Notes under the pieces: generated by a model
Databases searched by the model: none
Told to the model about the DNA's origin: nothing
The model's input: the letters and a program-made list of their open reading frames with translations, nothing else
Assembly: GCF_900112185.1 (NCBI RefSeq)
Contig: NZ_FOKP01000015.1
Span: forward strand, 1-64,000
Length of the DNA: 64,000 nt
Direction: 5' to 3'
Origin: Allobosea sp. CRIB-10
GTDB lineage: Bacteria; Pseudomonadota; Alphaproteobacteria; Rhizobiales; Beijerinckiaceae
Shown: in pieces, positions 45,648 to 56,059 of the stretch
How positions within the stretch are numbered: position 1 is the stretch's first letter
Layout: every line of letters begins with the position of its first letter
Position numbers and translations under genes: made by a program

Positions 45648-46531
45648 CAGGCGACGGCCGCGAAGAGCCCGGGCTCCAGCACGCCGTCCCAGTCGAGCGC
45701 GGCCGGCCCGGTCATCAGCACATGGCCGTCGCTCTCGCGCCATTCGATCGTAAGATCGCCGCCGGGCAGGCTGACGGTCGCCTTGCGCGCGGAGAGCTCG
45801 CGGCGCACGGCCGCGACCAGCGCCGCGCAGGCGCCCGAGCCGCAGGCACGGGTGATGCCGGCGCCGCGCTCCCAGACGCGCAGCACGATGTGGTCCGGCG
45901 CCTTGACCGCGGCGAGGCCGATATTGGCGCGGTCCGGAAAGATCGGGTGGTTCTCCAGCAGGGGGCCGATCTGCTCGAGATTGAAGCGGTAGGGATCGTC
46001 GACGAAGAAGACAGCGTGCGGATTGCCCATGCTGACGGCGCAGGGCGTGTGCAGGATCGGATCGTCGATAGGCCCGATCTGCAGCTCGAAGCGGCTGGTG
46101 TCCTCGAAGGGCTCGGCCAGCGGGATCTCGTCCCAGGCGAGGCGCGGCGCGCCCATGTCGACGGTGAAGACGGTCTCCGAGAGCCGCGCCACCGGCAACA
46201 GCCCGGCCTTGGTCTGCAGCAGGAGACCGTCGCGGCCGGCCTGTCCCATTGCGGGATCTGCGGTCATCGCCCAGGCAACGCAGCGCGTGCCGTTGCCGCA
46301 GGCGCCCGCCTCGGAGCCGTCAGTGTTGTAGATGCGGACATAGGCGTCGGTGCCGGACGCCTTGGCGTCGTGCAGGACCATGAGCTGGTCGAAGCGGGTG
46401 CGCTCCTGGCTCGCGATCGCGCGCGCCTCGGCTTCGCTGACGACGTGCTTCGTCCCGCGCAGGTCGAGCACGGTGATCTCGTTGCCGAGTCCGTTCATCT
46501 TGAGGAACCGGCGATTGGCGAGGGCGTTCAT
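45647..46531 (-). CDS. dapF: diaminopimelate epimerase
   Basis: The protein has 294 residues from ATG 46531. The two catalytic cysteines appear in [11 protein letters not shown] and [13 protein letters not shown], and the N-terminus has [14 protein letters not shown]. It interconverts LL- and meso-diaminopimelate for lysine and peptidoglycan synthesis. Its stop overlaps the mtaB start, so the two are translationally coupled. Confidence 0.95.
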   Translation of the reverse strand: MNALANRRFLKMNGLGNEITVLDLRGTKHVVSEAEARAIASQERTRFDQLMVLHDAKASGTDAYVRIYNTDGSEAGACGNGTRCVAWAMTADPAMGQAGRDGLLLQTKAGLLPVARLSETVFTVDMGAPRLAWDEIPLAEPFEDTSRFELQIGPIDDPILHTPCAVSMGNPHAVFFVDDPYRFNLEQIGPLLENHPIFPDRANIGLAAVKAPDHIVLRVWERGAGITRACGSGACAALVAAVRRELSARKATVSLPGGDLTIEWRESDGHVLMTGPAALDWDGVLEPGLFAAVA

Positions 46532-46672
46532 ATGGTCACACGTCGTTGATGATGCGGGTATATGAGCCTGACGCCGAAAAAATGCCACCCTTCGCGATCT
46601 TCCTGCCGTAACGGGATCGTCGTAGCTTGCGGCACGGCGCGAATCGGTCGTGTCAGCTCGGGATATTCGGGT

Positions 46673-47539
46673 ATGCGGCAGTCGAGATTCAGCGCGCTTC
46701 TTCTTGCGCTCGCCTTTGCCTATCCGGCCGCCGCGCAGACGCGCGTGGCGCCGCCGACCGCCGTGGAAAGCGCTCCGCTCGCCGCGCCGCCCGGTGCGGC
46801 CGCGCCGGCGCAGAACGTGCAGCCTGCCCAGCCGACCCAGAACCAGACCAATCCGCCGGCCCCGGCCGAGCCGCAGCCCGTGCAGCCGCCGCCGGCGCCT
46901 CAGGCTCCGATCGTGCCGCAGCCGGTCCAGCCCGCCCCCGCCCCGCAGACGCCGGTCGAGCCCCAGCCTGTGCAGCCGCCGCCGACCTTGCCCGCTCCGC
47001 AGCCGGCGCCGCCTGTCCAGCAACAGCAGACCGGCACGCCCAATCCCAACGCGACGCTGGCCGGCAAGCCGGGCGACCCCTCGGATGTCGACGAGATTCA
47101 GCTGGTGTCGAAGCCGGTGCTGGTGACTGCAGGACAGTCGAGCTGGGACCAAGGTTTCCAGAAGCTGTCGGAGGCGATCGCGCAGCTGCGGACCGAGGCC
47201 GATAAGTCCGGCCTTAAGGTGGCCGGGCGCCCCTTGAGCCTGTTCGTCGAGACCGACGACAACGGCTTCAAGTTCGAAGCGATGCTGCCGGTCGACAAGG
47301 CGGCGGCCGGGTCGCTCGCGAATGGCGTGCGCAACGGGCAGTCACCGGTCGGCCGCGCTTTGCGCTTCGTCCACACCGCGCCCTATGACGACATCGATTC
47401 GACCTATGAGACGATCACGGCCTATCTCGAGGCCAAGAGCATCGTCGTGAAGGACGCCTTCCTCGAGGAATATGTCAGCGACCTCAAGGATCCCGGCGAT
47501 CCGAACCTCGAGATCAACGTCTACGTCCAGCCGAAGTAG
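46673..47539 (+). CDS. exported proline-rich protein with GyrI-like domain
   Basis: The protein has 288 residues from ATG 46673. A signal peptide (about 1-20, [17 protein letters not shown]) is followed by a Pro/Gln/Ala-rich region (about 25-130) with repeats such as [14 protein letters not shown] and [14 protein letters not shown]. The C-terminal part (about 150-288) resembles the GyrI-like/SOUL-type effector-binding fold ([34 protein letters not shown]). Export of such a domain is unusual; it may bind a small ligand in the periplasm. Function unknown. Confidence 0.72.
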   Translation: MRQSRFSALLLALAFAYPAAAQTRVAPPTAVESAPLAAPPGAAAPAQNVQPAQPTQNQTNPPAPAEPQPVQPPPAPQAPIVPQPVQPAPAPQTPVEPQPVQPPPTLPAPQPAPPVQQQQTGTPNPNATLAGKPGDPSDVDEIQLVSKPVLVTAGQSSWDQGFQKLSEAIAQLRTEADKSGLKVAGRPLSLFVETDDNGFKFEAMLPVDKAAAGSLANGVRNGQSPVGRALRFVHTAPYDDIDSTYETITAYLEAKSIVVKDAFLEEYVSDLKDPGDPNLEINVYVQPK

Positions 47540-47551
47540 GCCGCGCCTTCC

Positions 47552-47640
47552 TCGTCATGGTCGGACTTGTTCCGACCACCCACGTCTTCGAATAGCGCAG
47601 CGTTCAAGACGTGGATGCTCGCCACAAGGACGAGCATGAC
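47552..47640. repeat. intergenic palindromic repeat, family B, copy 1
   Basis: TCGTCATGGTCGGACTTGTT... pairs with ...GGACGAGCATGACG-type sequence, and CCACGTCTTCGAA with TTCAAGACGTGG. The same element occurs at 53904-53997 with few changes. Located between convergent genes. Confidence 0.8.
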
Positions 47641-47651
47641 GGCGTGGCTTC

Positions 47652-48710
47652 TCACACCTCCCAGACCACCCCCGGCCGCATCGGCCGGAATCGCTCCGCC
47701 GGCAGCCCGGCCTTCTCCAACGCGACCGTGAGCGCCTCGGGCGGGCGGGTGACGCCTTCGTCGGTGAGCTGGAACGTGCCCCAATGGTGGCCGAGCGCCT
47801 GCTCGGCCCGCAGCGAGCGCATCACCTTGACCGCTTCTTCCGGGTTCATGTGGTTGTCGCTCATGAACCAGCGCGGCTCATAGGCGCCGATCGGCAGCGC
47901 CGCCAGCCGGAACGGGCCATGCTCCCGGCCGAGCCGCTCATAGAGCGAGCCGTCATGATAGCCGGTGTCGCCGATATGGAAGAGCTTGCCGGCCGGCGTC
48001 TCGATCACGAAGGAGCACCAGAGCGCCATGCGCCGGTCGAAGGCGCCGCGGGCCGACCAGTGATAGCTCGGCACCAATGTGGTCGCGACTTTGTCCGAGA
48101 GCTCCAGCCGCGCGCCCCAGTCATGCGCCTCGGCCCGGATGCTCGCCTCGCGCCCCTTGACGATCACATCGTTGCCGAGCGGCATGATCATGCGCGGGTT
48201 GTCGCGCGCATGCACCTGCGCCAGCGTCTCGACGTCGAGATGGTCGTAATGGTTGTGGGTGACCAGCACGACGTCGATCGTCGGCAGGTCGGCGAAGGCG
48301 ACGCCCGGGGCGTTAACCCGCTTTGGCCCGAAGAAGGAGAACGGGCTGGCACGTTCGGAAAAGACCGGGTCGATCAGGATGTTGAGGCCGGCGATCTGGT
48401 AGAGGAAGGAGGCGTGGCCGAGATGGACGACGCGCAGGCCCTCGACGCGAGCGGGCGGCTTGTCCTGCGGCGGCGCCTCATACCGTGCCGGGAAGGCCTC
48501 GCGCTGGCGCTGCGAGAACTGCCAGCGCAGCACATCGGTGAGCCCCTTCGTGACCGGCCGGCCGTCCGTGAAGACGAGCCCGTCGAAATGGTCGCTGACC
48601 GGGCCCTGGTAATAGGGGTTGCGCGAGCGCGCATAGGACGCCCAGGCAAGCCCGGTCGAGCCGAGCAGAGCGGGGATGCCGAGAAGGCGCAGGAGTTTGC
48701 GACGGGTCAT
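47652..48710 (-). CDS. MBL-fold metallohydrolase (NAPE-PLD/UlaG-like)
   Basis: The protein has 352 residues. It begins with a twin-arginine-like signal (MTRRKLLRLLGIPALLGS), so it may be exported folded. The metal-binding HNHYDHLD lies near 152-159, with later ligands in HIGDTGYHDGS and LGHHWGTFQL. LGHASFLYQIAGLNILIDPV is typical of the NAPE-PLD-like subgroup. The substrate is unknown; phosphodiester or lipid hydrolysis is suggested by the subgroup only. Confidence 0.88.
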   Translation of the reverse strand: MTRRKLLRLLGIPALLGSTGLAWASYARSRNPYYQGPVSDHFDGLVFTDGRPVTKGLTDVLRWQFSQRQREAFPARYEAPPQDKPPARVEGLRVVHLGHASFLYQIAGLNILIDPVFSERASPFSFFGPKRVNAPGVAFADLPTIDVVLVTHNHYDHLDVETLAQVHARDNPRMIMPLGNDVIVKGREASIRAEAHDWGARLELSDKVATTLVPSYHWSARGAFDRRMALWCSFVIETPAGKLFHIGDTGYHDGSLYERLGREHGPFRLAALPIGAYEPRWFMSDNHMNPEEAVKVMRSLRAEQALGHHWGTFQLTDEGVTRPPEALTVALEKAGLPAERFRPMRPGVVWEV

Positions 48711-48861
48711 GGCATCGAGAAGTCGTGCGCGGATCGCACAGCGTCAAGCCCGGGCCACTGGTTTCAAGACAACTTGATCGCGGCTGACACCCGTCATCAG
48801 CCTCGAGCCTTGATCGGTTCGGGAAGACCGGCATAGTCCCGCCACGTCTCGCGAGGCTGCC

Positions 48862-49719
48862 ATGGCTAGGCTCTTCCTCTTCTCGACCCTTTTCCTCGGC
48901 CTCGCCGGCAGCGCCGCGCAGGCTTGCGGCTTGCAGGGCGAACCTTGCAAGGTTCCGCTCGGCGACTATCACGCCGCCGCTCCCACTGTTGCACCACCAC
49001 CTGCCGAGAAGCGCCCGGCCGTATTGTTCTTCCACGGCGCAGGCGGAGGCGGCGATGCGATCCTGGCGGCCGACTCCGTCCTGCGGCCCTTCGTCGAGGC
49101 CGGCTATGTCGTGCTCGGTCCGAACGGGCTCGTGATGCCGAACAGCCGCTATGGTCGCGGCTGGTCCTTCCTGCCGGATGCGCCGCAGCAACGCGACGAG
49201 CTGGCCTTCGCGCAACAGGTGCTGGGCGATGCCGTCGCCCGCTTCGACATCGATCGCAAGCGCGTCCTCGTCGGTGGTTTCTCGATCGGCGCGTCGCTGA
49301 CCTGGTATCTCGCCTGCCGGCAGCCCGACCTCGGCGCCGCCTATGCGCCGCTCGCCGGCAATTTCTGGCGGCCGCAACCGGAAAAATGCGCCGGGCCGGT
49401 CGACATTCTCCAGACTCACGGCTGGCGCGACGAGGTCTTCCCGCTCGAAGGCCGCCAGCTCGGACCGAAGCATGCGCAGGGCGACGTGTTCGAGGGGCTG
49501 CAGCTCTGGCGCGCTACCGACGGCTGCAAGACCACGCGCCCCGACGCGATCGAGGTAAGTGGACCGGTCTGGCAGCGCTCATGGACGAATTGCGAGAGCG
49601 GCCGTCAGGTTTCGCTCATGCTCCATGCCGGTGGGCATGAGGACCCGCCGAAGGAATGGGCCGAACTGGCGCGCCGCTGGTTCGAGGCGCGCCTGAAAGC
49701 CCGGCCGGCAGCGAACTGA
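48862..49719 (+). CDS. exported alpha/beta hydrolase (polyhydroxybutyrate depolymerase/LpqC-like)
   Basis: The protein has 285 residues. The signal peptide ends near residue 21 (LGLAGSAAQACG). The oxyanion region is FFHGAGGGGD near 55, the nucleophile elbow is GGFSIGASL (G-x-S-x-G) near 140, and LMLHAGGHEDPPKEW supplies the likely catalytic His near 260. Asp may be in WRDEVFP. It resembles esterases of the PHB depolymerase/feruloyl esterase group. Periplasmic or secreted. Confidence 0.82.
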   Translation: MARLFLFSTLFLGLAGSAAQACGLQGEPCKVPLGDYHAAAPTVAPPPAEKRPAVLFFHGAGGGGDAILAADSVLRPFVEAGYVVLGPNGLVMPNSRYGRGWSFLPDAPQQRDELAFAQQVLGDAVARFDIDRKRVLVGGFSIGASLTWYLACRQPDLGAAYAPLAGNFWRPQPEKCAGPVDILQTHGWRDEVFPLEGRQLGPKHAQGDVFEGLQLWRATDGCKTTRPDAIEVSGPVWQRSWTNCESGRQVSLMLHAGGHEDPPKEWAELARRWFEARLKARPAAN

Positions 49720-49727
49720 AGGCGGCT

Positions 49728-50354
49728 TCAGTTGCTACCCGAGCGCACCGCGACGGTGGCGATGCCGGCGCCGATCAGCAGCGTGCCGCCGGCCTTGTTG
49801 AACAGGCCGATGGCGCGCGGGTTGCCGACGAGGTTGCGGGCGCGCGAGGCGATCAGCGCATAGCCGAAGGCATTGGCGAAGGCGAGGGTGATGAAGGTCG
49901 CCTCGAAGATCAGCATCTGCGTCCAGAAGTCGGCCTTGGGATCGAGGAACTGCGGCAGGAAGGCGACGAAGAAGGTGATGCTCTTCGGGTTCAGCGCCGT
50001 CACCAGCCAGGCATGGCCGAGCATCTTCAGCGCCGAACTCGCATCCCGGCGCGGCTCGGCATCGAGGCTGCCGCCGGCGCGAAAGAGCTTGACGCCGAGA
50101 TAGATCAGATAGGCGGCGCCTGCCCATTTCAACGCCGTGAAGATCGTCGCCGAGGTCGCCAGCAGCGCGCCCACGCCGAGCATGGACAGGGTCATCGCGG
50201 TGAAGTCGCCGAGTGCGACGCCGACCGCCATCGGCAGGGCGGTGCGCCAGCCCTGGCCGAGCGCATAGGAGATCACCAGCAGGATGGTCGGGCCGGGGAT
50301 GACGAGGAGGACGGCGGTGGCGGCGGCGAACGCGGCCCAGCTTTCGAAGGTCAT
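49728..50354 (-). CDS. LysE family translocator
   Basis: The protein has 208 residues. Motifs VIPGPTILLVISYALGQGWR and LNPKSITFFVAFLPQFLDPK identify the LysE/RhtB family; six hydrophobic segments are present. Substrate unknown. It is convergent with the esterase gene, with only eight bases between them. Confidence 0.9.
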   Translation of the reverse strand: MTFESWAAFAAATAVLLVIPGPTILLVISYALGQGWRTALPMAVGVALGDFTAMTLSMLGVGALLATSATIFTALKWAGAAYLIYLGVKLFRAGGSLDAEPRRDASSALKMLGHAWLVTALNPKSITFFVAFLPQFLDPKADFWTQMLIFEATFITLAFANAFGYALIASRARNLVGNPRAIGLFNKAGGTLLIGAGIATVAVRSGSN

Positions 50355-50447
50355 GACGTAGAGGCTCCGCTAAAAACCAGAGCCATCACCAGACCGGGGC
50401 GCTTGTAAAGAGGCTTTTTTGATTGCGATCACGGCGCCATTGTAGGC

Positions 50448-51032
50448 CTAGAGTGGCGGGCCCCAGCGGAAGGTCGTCGTCCCCCCGCGTACCGGCACCA
50501 GCGGCCCGGCCGACATCTCGCGCCGCTTCTCCGGCTCGCCGGCCAATACCAGCGTCCACCAGGCGCCGTAGCGGGTCTGCGGGTTCTTCGCCAAGGCGAT
50601 GCCGATGCGCGTCGCTTGCGGCATGGAGAGATTGGCCTCGTGGCCGGAGGATTTCTTCCAGCCGTCGAACGCTTCTTGCGTCGAATAATAGCCGGCGCCG
50701 AGATTCTCCGCAGCGCGCACCGTATCGAGGCCGGCGGCATTGACGCGGGAATTGAAGCTGCCGCCGGCGCTGTGGGAGAGATCGTCGCTGGCCGCCATCG
50801 CGTCGGACTGGCGCTGAGCCATCGCCGTCAGCGTCGAATCGAGTTTGACCGGGCCGAGGCCCTTGCCGGTGCGATAAGCGTTGAGGATGCGCACCGCCTC
50901 GGCCGGGTCGACCTTCACCGCCGCGAGACGCTCGAGCTTGCGCGGGCTCGGCACCGTGGTCTCGCGCTGCGCTCCGGCGCAACCGGCCAGAAGCAGGGCG
51001 ATCAGGAGGGCTGCGCCCGAATGCTTCGTCAT
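50448..51032 (-). CDS. CAP-domain (SCP/PR1-like) lipoprotein
   Basis: The protein has 194 residues. A lipobox LLLAGCAG near 15-22 predicts a lipid-anchored protein with Cys18 as the modified residue. The CAP domain follows: ILNAYRTGKGLGPVKLDSTL, AQRQSDAMAASDDLSHSAGG, AENLGAGYYSTQEAFDGWKK, SSGHEANL and TRIGIALAKN. Bacterial CAP proteins are extracytoplasmic; their activities are mostly unknown. Confidence 0.88.
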   Translation of the reverse strand: MTKHSGAALLIALLLAGCAGAQRETTVPSPRKLERLAAVKVDPAEAVRILNAYRTGKGLGPVKLDSTLTAMAQRQSDAMAASDDLSHSAGGSFNSRVNAAGLDTVRAAENLGAGYYSTQEAFDGWKKSSGHEANLSMPQATRIGIALAKNPQTRYGAWWTLVLAGEPEKRREMSAGPLVPVRGGTTTFRWGPPL

Positions 51033-51141
51033 CTATGAGGGATCCTGTCAGGCACCATCGGCTGGCGTGTCCGCCTAATGGCGGATTCTGGCAGGATTGT
51101 CGCGGCGCCTGCCTGAGACGAGGCGCCGCGCCCTCGCTTGA

Positions 51142-51555
51142 CTAGCCCTGCGCGCCGGAGATCACGCGGCAGAGCGCGTCGCGGACGTAAGCCTCCGGTG
51201 CGACCTGGCCCTGCTGGACGACGAAGACCGCATCGACCCGCGTGCCGCTGCCGCTCTTGCGTGCGGTGATGCGCAGGTGCTGCGGTCGGCCCGAGCCGGA
51301 GGTTTCCTGGATGGCGAGGACCGAGCTGGTCGCATTGTCGATGCGCATGTCGGCGAAGCCTTCGGCCGAGACGGCGGCGCCGAGATCCTTCAGCACCCGC
51401 GCCGGGGCCCGCTTTGGCACCATGTCCCAGGTCTTGTAGGTCAGGCCGGTCAACATCGGCGTGCCGACCACGGAGAAATTGCCTTCGCAGGACTGGGCCT
51501 GCGCCTGGGTGAGGCCGAGCGCGAACAAGGCGGTGGCAAGGACCGGAAGCTTCAT
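51142..51555 (-). CDS. small exported protein of unknown function
   Basis: The protein has 137 residues from ATG 51555. The signal peptide ends near residue 21 (LFALGLTQAQAQS). The mature part has two cysteines, CEGNF near the start and LCRVISG near the end, that could close the fold. No domain recognised. Single-gene unit upstream of the ffh region on the opposite strand. Confidence 0.7.
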   Translation of the reverse strand: MKLPVLATALFALGLTQAQAQSCEGNFSVVGTPMLTGLTYKTWDMVPKRAPARVLKDLGAAVSAEGFADMRIDNATSSVLAIQETSGSGRPQHLRITARKSGSGTRVDAVFVVQQGQVAPEAYVRDALCRVISGAQG

Positions 51556-51614
51556 GTCATCTCCGTGATGAGGATCGCGCGCGGCTGGCGCAGCCGCCAC
51601 TTGCGCGCTTCAGC

Positions 51615-51644
51615 TTGACTTTCGCCGCATTTGTCCGCTTTAAC
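51615..51644 (+). promoter_or_regulatory. candidate sigma-70 promoter for the ffh operon
   Basis: TTGACT (51615-51620) and TTTAAC (51639-51644) are separated by 18 bases, about 280 bases before ffh. No better match is seen closer to the gene, but the -10 is weak. Confidence 0.35.
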
Positions 51645-51710
51645 GCGCGCATTCGTTTCGCCGACATCGCCGAAACCACATCCGCCGACCGGGCCGCCTC
51701 GCGGCTGTCT

Positions 51711-51755
51711 GCATCATCCCGAAAAGTGCCTTGCGGTTTTCGGATCAGATGATGC
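51711..51755. repeat. intergenic palindrome, GCATCATC..GATGATGC type
   Basis: GCATCATC (51711-51718) with CCGAAAA pairs with TTTTCGG and GATGATGC (51748-51755). The CCGAAAAGTG/CGGTTTTCGG pattern is a common intergenic palindrome in Hyphomicrobiales. Confidence 0.7.
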
Positions 51756-51858
51756 CAGAAAAACGAGCCCGGAGGTCAACGCCCGACAGCGCGTCTGCGC
51801 CCTCGGGCGCGAAACCGTTTGGCGGATAGCCCAGGTGATGTCGGCTCTAGAGCCGGAT

Positions 51859-51882
51859 CCGATCAGGCTTCAGCCTGATCGG
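51859..51882. repeat. perfect 11-bp hairpin in the ffh leader
   Basis: CCGATCAGGCT (51859-51869), TC, AGCCTGATCGG (51872-51882) forms a perfect stem with a two-base gap. It ends 45 bases before ffh and no T-run follows, so it would lie in the mRNA leader. It may be a repeat remnant or an mRNA structural element. The rest of the 51556-51927 gap shows no gene. Confidence 0.55.
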
Positions 51883-51927
51883 TGAATCCGTCTCTCACTT
51901 TGTTGAGGCCAGGCAAAGCAGGACCGC

Positions 51928-53493
<1,566 letters not shown>

Positions 53494-53524
53494 TTTTTAC
53501 CACTCACCCAAAGGAAGAAGACCC

Positions 53525-53887
53525 ATGTCCCTCAAGATCCGCCTGACCCGTGGCGGCGCCAAGAAGCGCCCGTACTACCGCATTGTCGTCGCCGACGCCC
53601 GCTCGCCGCGCGATGGCCGCTTCATCGAGAAGATCGGCGCCTATGACCCGATGAAGGCCAAGGATTCTCCCGAGCGCGTTGTCCTGGATCTGGAAAAAGC
53701 CAAGGCCTGGATCGCCAAGGGCGCCCAGCCGACCGACCGCGTCCTGCGCTTCCTCGACGCCGCCGGCGTCGCCAAGCGCCCGGCCCGCAACAACCCGAAC
53801 AAGGCTGTTCCCGGCGACAAGGCCAAGGAGCGCGCCGAGAAGAAGGCCGAGAAGAACGCCGCTCCGGCCGAAGCCGCGGCTGAGTGA
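53525..53887 (+). CDS. rpsP: 30S ribosomal protein S16
   Basis: The protein has 120 residues with an AAGGAAGAAG ribosome site. The core [38 protein letters not shown] and [16 protein letters not shown] is standard. A Lys/Glu/Ala-rich tail (about 95-120) is a common alphaproteobacterial extension. It lies 31 bases after ffh, and a family B palindrome separates it from rimM. Confidence 0.97.
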   Translation: MSLKIRLTRGGAKKRPYYRIVVADARSPRDGRFIEKIGAYDPMKAKDSPERVVLDLEKAKAWIAKGAQPTDRVLRFLDAAGVAKRPARNNPNKAVPGDKAKERAEKKAEKNAAPAEAAAE

Positions 53888-53903
53888 GCTGCGTGAGCCT
53901 CTC

Positions 53904-53997
53904 CCGTCATGGTCGGGCTTGTCCCGACCATCCACGTCTTCCGTTCCCCAAGGTCGTGTTCAAGACGTGGATGCTCGCCACAAGGGCGAGTATGACG
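53904..53997. repeat. intergenic palindromic repeat, family B, copy 2
   Basis: CCGTCATGGTCGGGCTTGTC with CGACCATCCACGTCTTC, and the matching CAAGACGTGGATGCTCGCCA with GGCGAGTATGACG. It closely matches 47552-47640. It interrupts the rpsP-rimM interval, where it could reduce or punctuate transcription. Confidence 0.8.
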
Positions 53998-54053
53998 AAC
54001 TGGAGAGGCATTGCGGCCTTGCGGTCTGACGGTCTGTCCCTGAAGGGCCATCG

Positions 54054-54575
54054 ATGAGCGACGACCTCGTCCTGCTCGGCATCGTCGGCGCGCCGCATGG
54101 CGTGCGCGGCGAGGTCCGGATCAAGACCTTCACCGCCGATCCGCTGGCGCTCGCCGAATACGGCCCGCTCGTCGACGAGAAGGGCCGGCGCTTCGAGATC
54201 GCCGACATCCGCCCTGCCAAGGAAGTGGTCGTCGCCCGGCTCAAGGGCGTGACCAGCCGCGAGGGGGCCGAGCTCCTGAACGGGGTCAGGCTCCATATCG
54301 AGCGCTCGCGCCTGCCCGCGCCCGAGGACGAGGACGAGTTCCTGCAGGCCGACCTCGTCGGCTGCAGCGTCATCGGTCCTGACGGAGCCATTCTCGGGAC
54401 CGTCACCGCCGTCGCCAATTACGGCGCCGGCGACCTCATCGACATCGAGACGCCGGATGGCCGCTCGGTGCTGATGCCGTTCACCAAGGCCTATGCGCCA
54501 CGCATCGACATCGCCGCCAAGCGCATCGAGGCCCTGCCTCCCGCCGGTCTGTTCGAGGATGACGATGCTGCCTGA
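54054..54575 (+). CDS. rimM: 16S rRNA processing protein RimM
   Basis: The protein has 173 residues. The N-terminal RimM domain has LLGIVGAPHGVRGEVRIKTF and the C-terminal PRC barrel has FLQADLVGCSVI and GDLIDIETPDGRSVLMPF. It assists 30S head maturation and binds S19. Its last 11 bases overlap the HAD gene. Confidence 0.95.
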   Translation: MSDDLVLLGIVGAPHGVRGEVRIKTFTADPLALAEYGPLVDEKGRRFEIADIRPAKEVVVARLKGVTSREGAELLNGVRLHIERSRLPAPEDEDEFLQADLVGCSVIGPDGAILGTVTAVANYGAGDLIDIETPDGRSVLMPFTKAYAPRIDIAAKRIEALPPAGLFEDDDAA

Positions 54576-55236
54576 GACGCCGGCCAAGGGCCTGATCTTC
54601 GACATGGACGGCACCATCGTCGACAATATGCGCTACCACGACGACGCCTGGGCGAGCTGGCACCGCAAGCACGGCCTGCCCTTCGAACGCGCGACCTTCT
54701 CGGCGCGCACCGCCGGCATGGCGGTCGCTGACATCATCGGCCCGCATTTTCCCGGTGTCGACGCGGCCGAGCTCCACCGGCTCGCCGAGGAGAAGGAAGA
54801 GCTCTATCGCGAGGTCTACGGCCCGCTGGTCAAGCCGCTCGGAGGATTGATCGACCTGCTCGACCGGGCGCGCGATCATTCCGTCCCGATGGCGGTCGGC
54901 ACCGCCGCCGCTCCGCCGAATATCGCCCTGATCCTCGACACGCTGTCACTTCGCCAGCGCTTCGCCACCATTGTCTCGCCGAGCCAGGGCTATCCCGGCA
55001 AGCCGCATCCCGACATGTTCCTGGCGGCGGCCGAGCGCATGGGCGTCGCCCCGGCCGACTGCATCGTCTTCGAGGATGCGCCGAACGGCGTTGAAGCCGC
55101 ACGACGCGCCGGCATGCGCGCGGTAGCGGTGCTGACCATGCTGCCGGCGCAGGCTTTTGCTGCCTTCGACAACGTCATCGCCAGCGTCAATGACTATGCG
55201 GCGCTGGACGGCAATCCGGCGCTGCGCTTTGCTTGA
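54565..55236 (+). CDS. HAD-superfamily hydrolase (beta-phosphoglucomutase-like)
   Basis: The protein has 223 residues from ATG 54565 (ATG 54559 is possible but abuts the GAGG site). Motif I is FDMDGTIVDN with Asp13 and Asp15. Motif II is VGTAAA, and KPHPDMFLAAAERMG and FEDAPNGVEAARRAGM supply motifs III and IV. The helical cap is of the PGMB/phosphonatase type. It is probably a small-molecule phosphatase or phosphomutase. It is wedged between rimM and trmD by an 11-base overlap and a 3-base gap, an uncommon insertion in this operon. Confidence 0.88.
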   Translation: MLPETPAKGLIFDMDGTIVDNMRYHDDAWASWHRKHGLPFERATFSARTAGMAVADIIGPHFPGVDAAELHRLAEEKEELYREVYGPLVKPLGGLIDLLDRARDHSVPMAVGTAAAPPNIALILDTLSLRQRFATIVSPSQGYPGKPHPDMFLAAAERMGVAPADCIVFEDAPNGVEAARRAGMRAVAVLTMLPAQAFAAFDNVIASVNDYAALDGNPALRFA

Positions 55237-55239
55237 GCG

Positions 55240-55959
55240 ATGGCATTCCGCGCCTCGGTCCTGACCCTCTATCCCGAGATGTTCCCCGGCCCGCTCGGCG
55301 CCTCGCTGGCGGGTGAGGGCCTGCGCACCGGGCTCTGGTCGCTGGAGGCGCACCAGATCCGCGAGCACGGCATCGGCCGCCATCGCAATGTCGATGACAC
55401 GCCTGCCGGCGGCGGCGCCGGCATGGTGCTGCGCTGCGATGTGCTGGCGGCGGCGATCGATGCGGCGGTTCCGGCCGACGATACTCGGCCGCGCCTCCTG
55501 ATGTCGCCGCGCGGCCGGCCGCTCAGCCAGCGCATGGTGCGGGACTATGTCGCCGGGGACGGTGTCGTCATCGTCTGCGGCCGCTTCGAGGGCGTCGACG
55601 AGCGCGTGATCGAAGGGCGTGGCCTGACAGAGATCTCGGTCGGCGACTACATCCTCTCCGGTGGCGAGATGGCCGCCATGGTGCTGCTCGATGCCTGCGT
55701 GCGCCTGATCCCCGGCGTGATGGGCAAGGAAGCTTCCGGCGCCGAGGAGAGCTTCGAGAACGGCCTGCTCGAATACCCGCACTACACCCGCCCGCGCGAA
55801 TGGGAGGGCAGGGGTCTGCCCGAGGCGCTGCTCTCCGGCGACCATGCCCGCATTGCGAGGTGGCGGCGCGAGCAGGCGGAGGCGATCACAAGGGAGAGAA
55901 GGCCGGATCTCTTGAACCCTTCTCCCCTCGGGGGAGAAGGTGGCAGCGCGAAGCGCTGA
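55240..55959 (+). CDS. trmD: tRNA (guanine37-N1)-methyltransferase
   Basis: The protein has 239 residues. The trefoil-knot SAM site is visible as [13 protein letters not shown] and [27 protein letters not shown]-like sequence appears as [12 protein letters not shown]. The usual CGRYEG reads CGRFEG. It methylates G37 of tRNAs reading CNN codons and some others. It is the last gene of the run; rplS, which usually follows, is elsewhere in the window. Confidence 0.96.
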   Translation: MAFRASVLTLYPEMFPGPLGASLAGEGLRTGLWSLEAHQIREHGIGRHRNVDDTPAGGGAGMVLRCDVLAAAIDAAVPADDTRPRLLMSPRGRPLSQRMVRDYVAGDGVVIVCGRFEGVDERVIEGRGLTEISVGDYILSGGEMAAMVLLDACVRLIPGVMGKEASGAEESFENGLLEYPHYTRPREWEGRGLPEALLSGDHARIARWRREQAEAITRERRPDLLNPSPLGGEGGSAKR

Positions 55960-56052
55960 CGGATGAGGGCAGGACAGGCTCAGTTGGTCCTTGTCTCACC
56001 CCGTCGTACCGCCCTCATCCCCTGCCGGACCTTCTCCCCCGAGGGGAGAAGG
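55918..56052. repeat. intergenic palindrome, CTTCTCCCC family
   Basis: CCTTCTCCCCTCGGGGGAGAAGG (written as two 10-base arms around TCG) at 55918-55940 is mirrored by the same motif at 56030-56052. GATGAGGGCAGGAC and GCCCTCATCCCCTGCC pair inside. The left arm overlaps the last codons of trmD, so the repeat has contributed the C-terminus ([15 protein letters not shown]). Confidence 0.75.
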
Positions 56053-56059
56053 AAGCGCG

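Noticed and set aside
51859-51882. Perfect hairpin before ffh considered as a terminator or small RNA
   Set aside because: No T-run, no upstream gene on the plus strand to terminate, and no promoter of its own; kept only as a hairpin or repeat.
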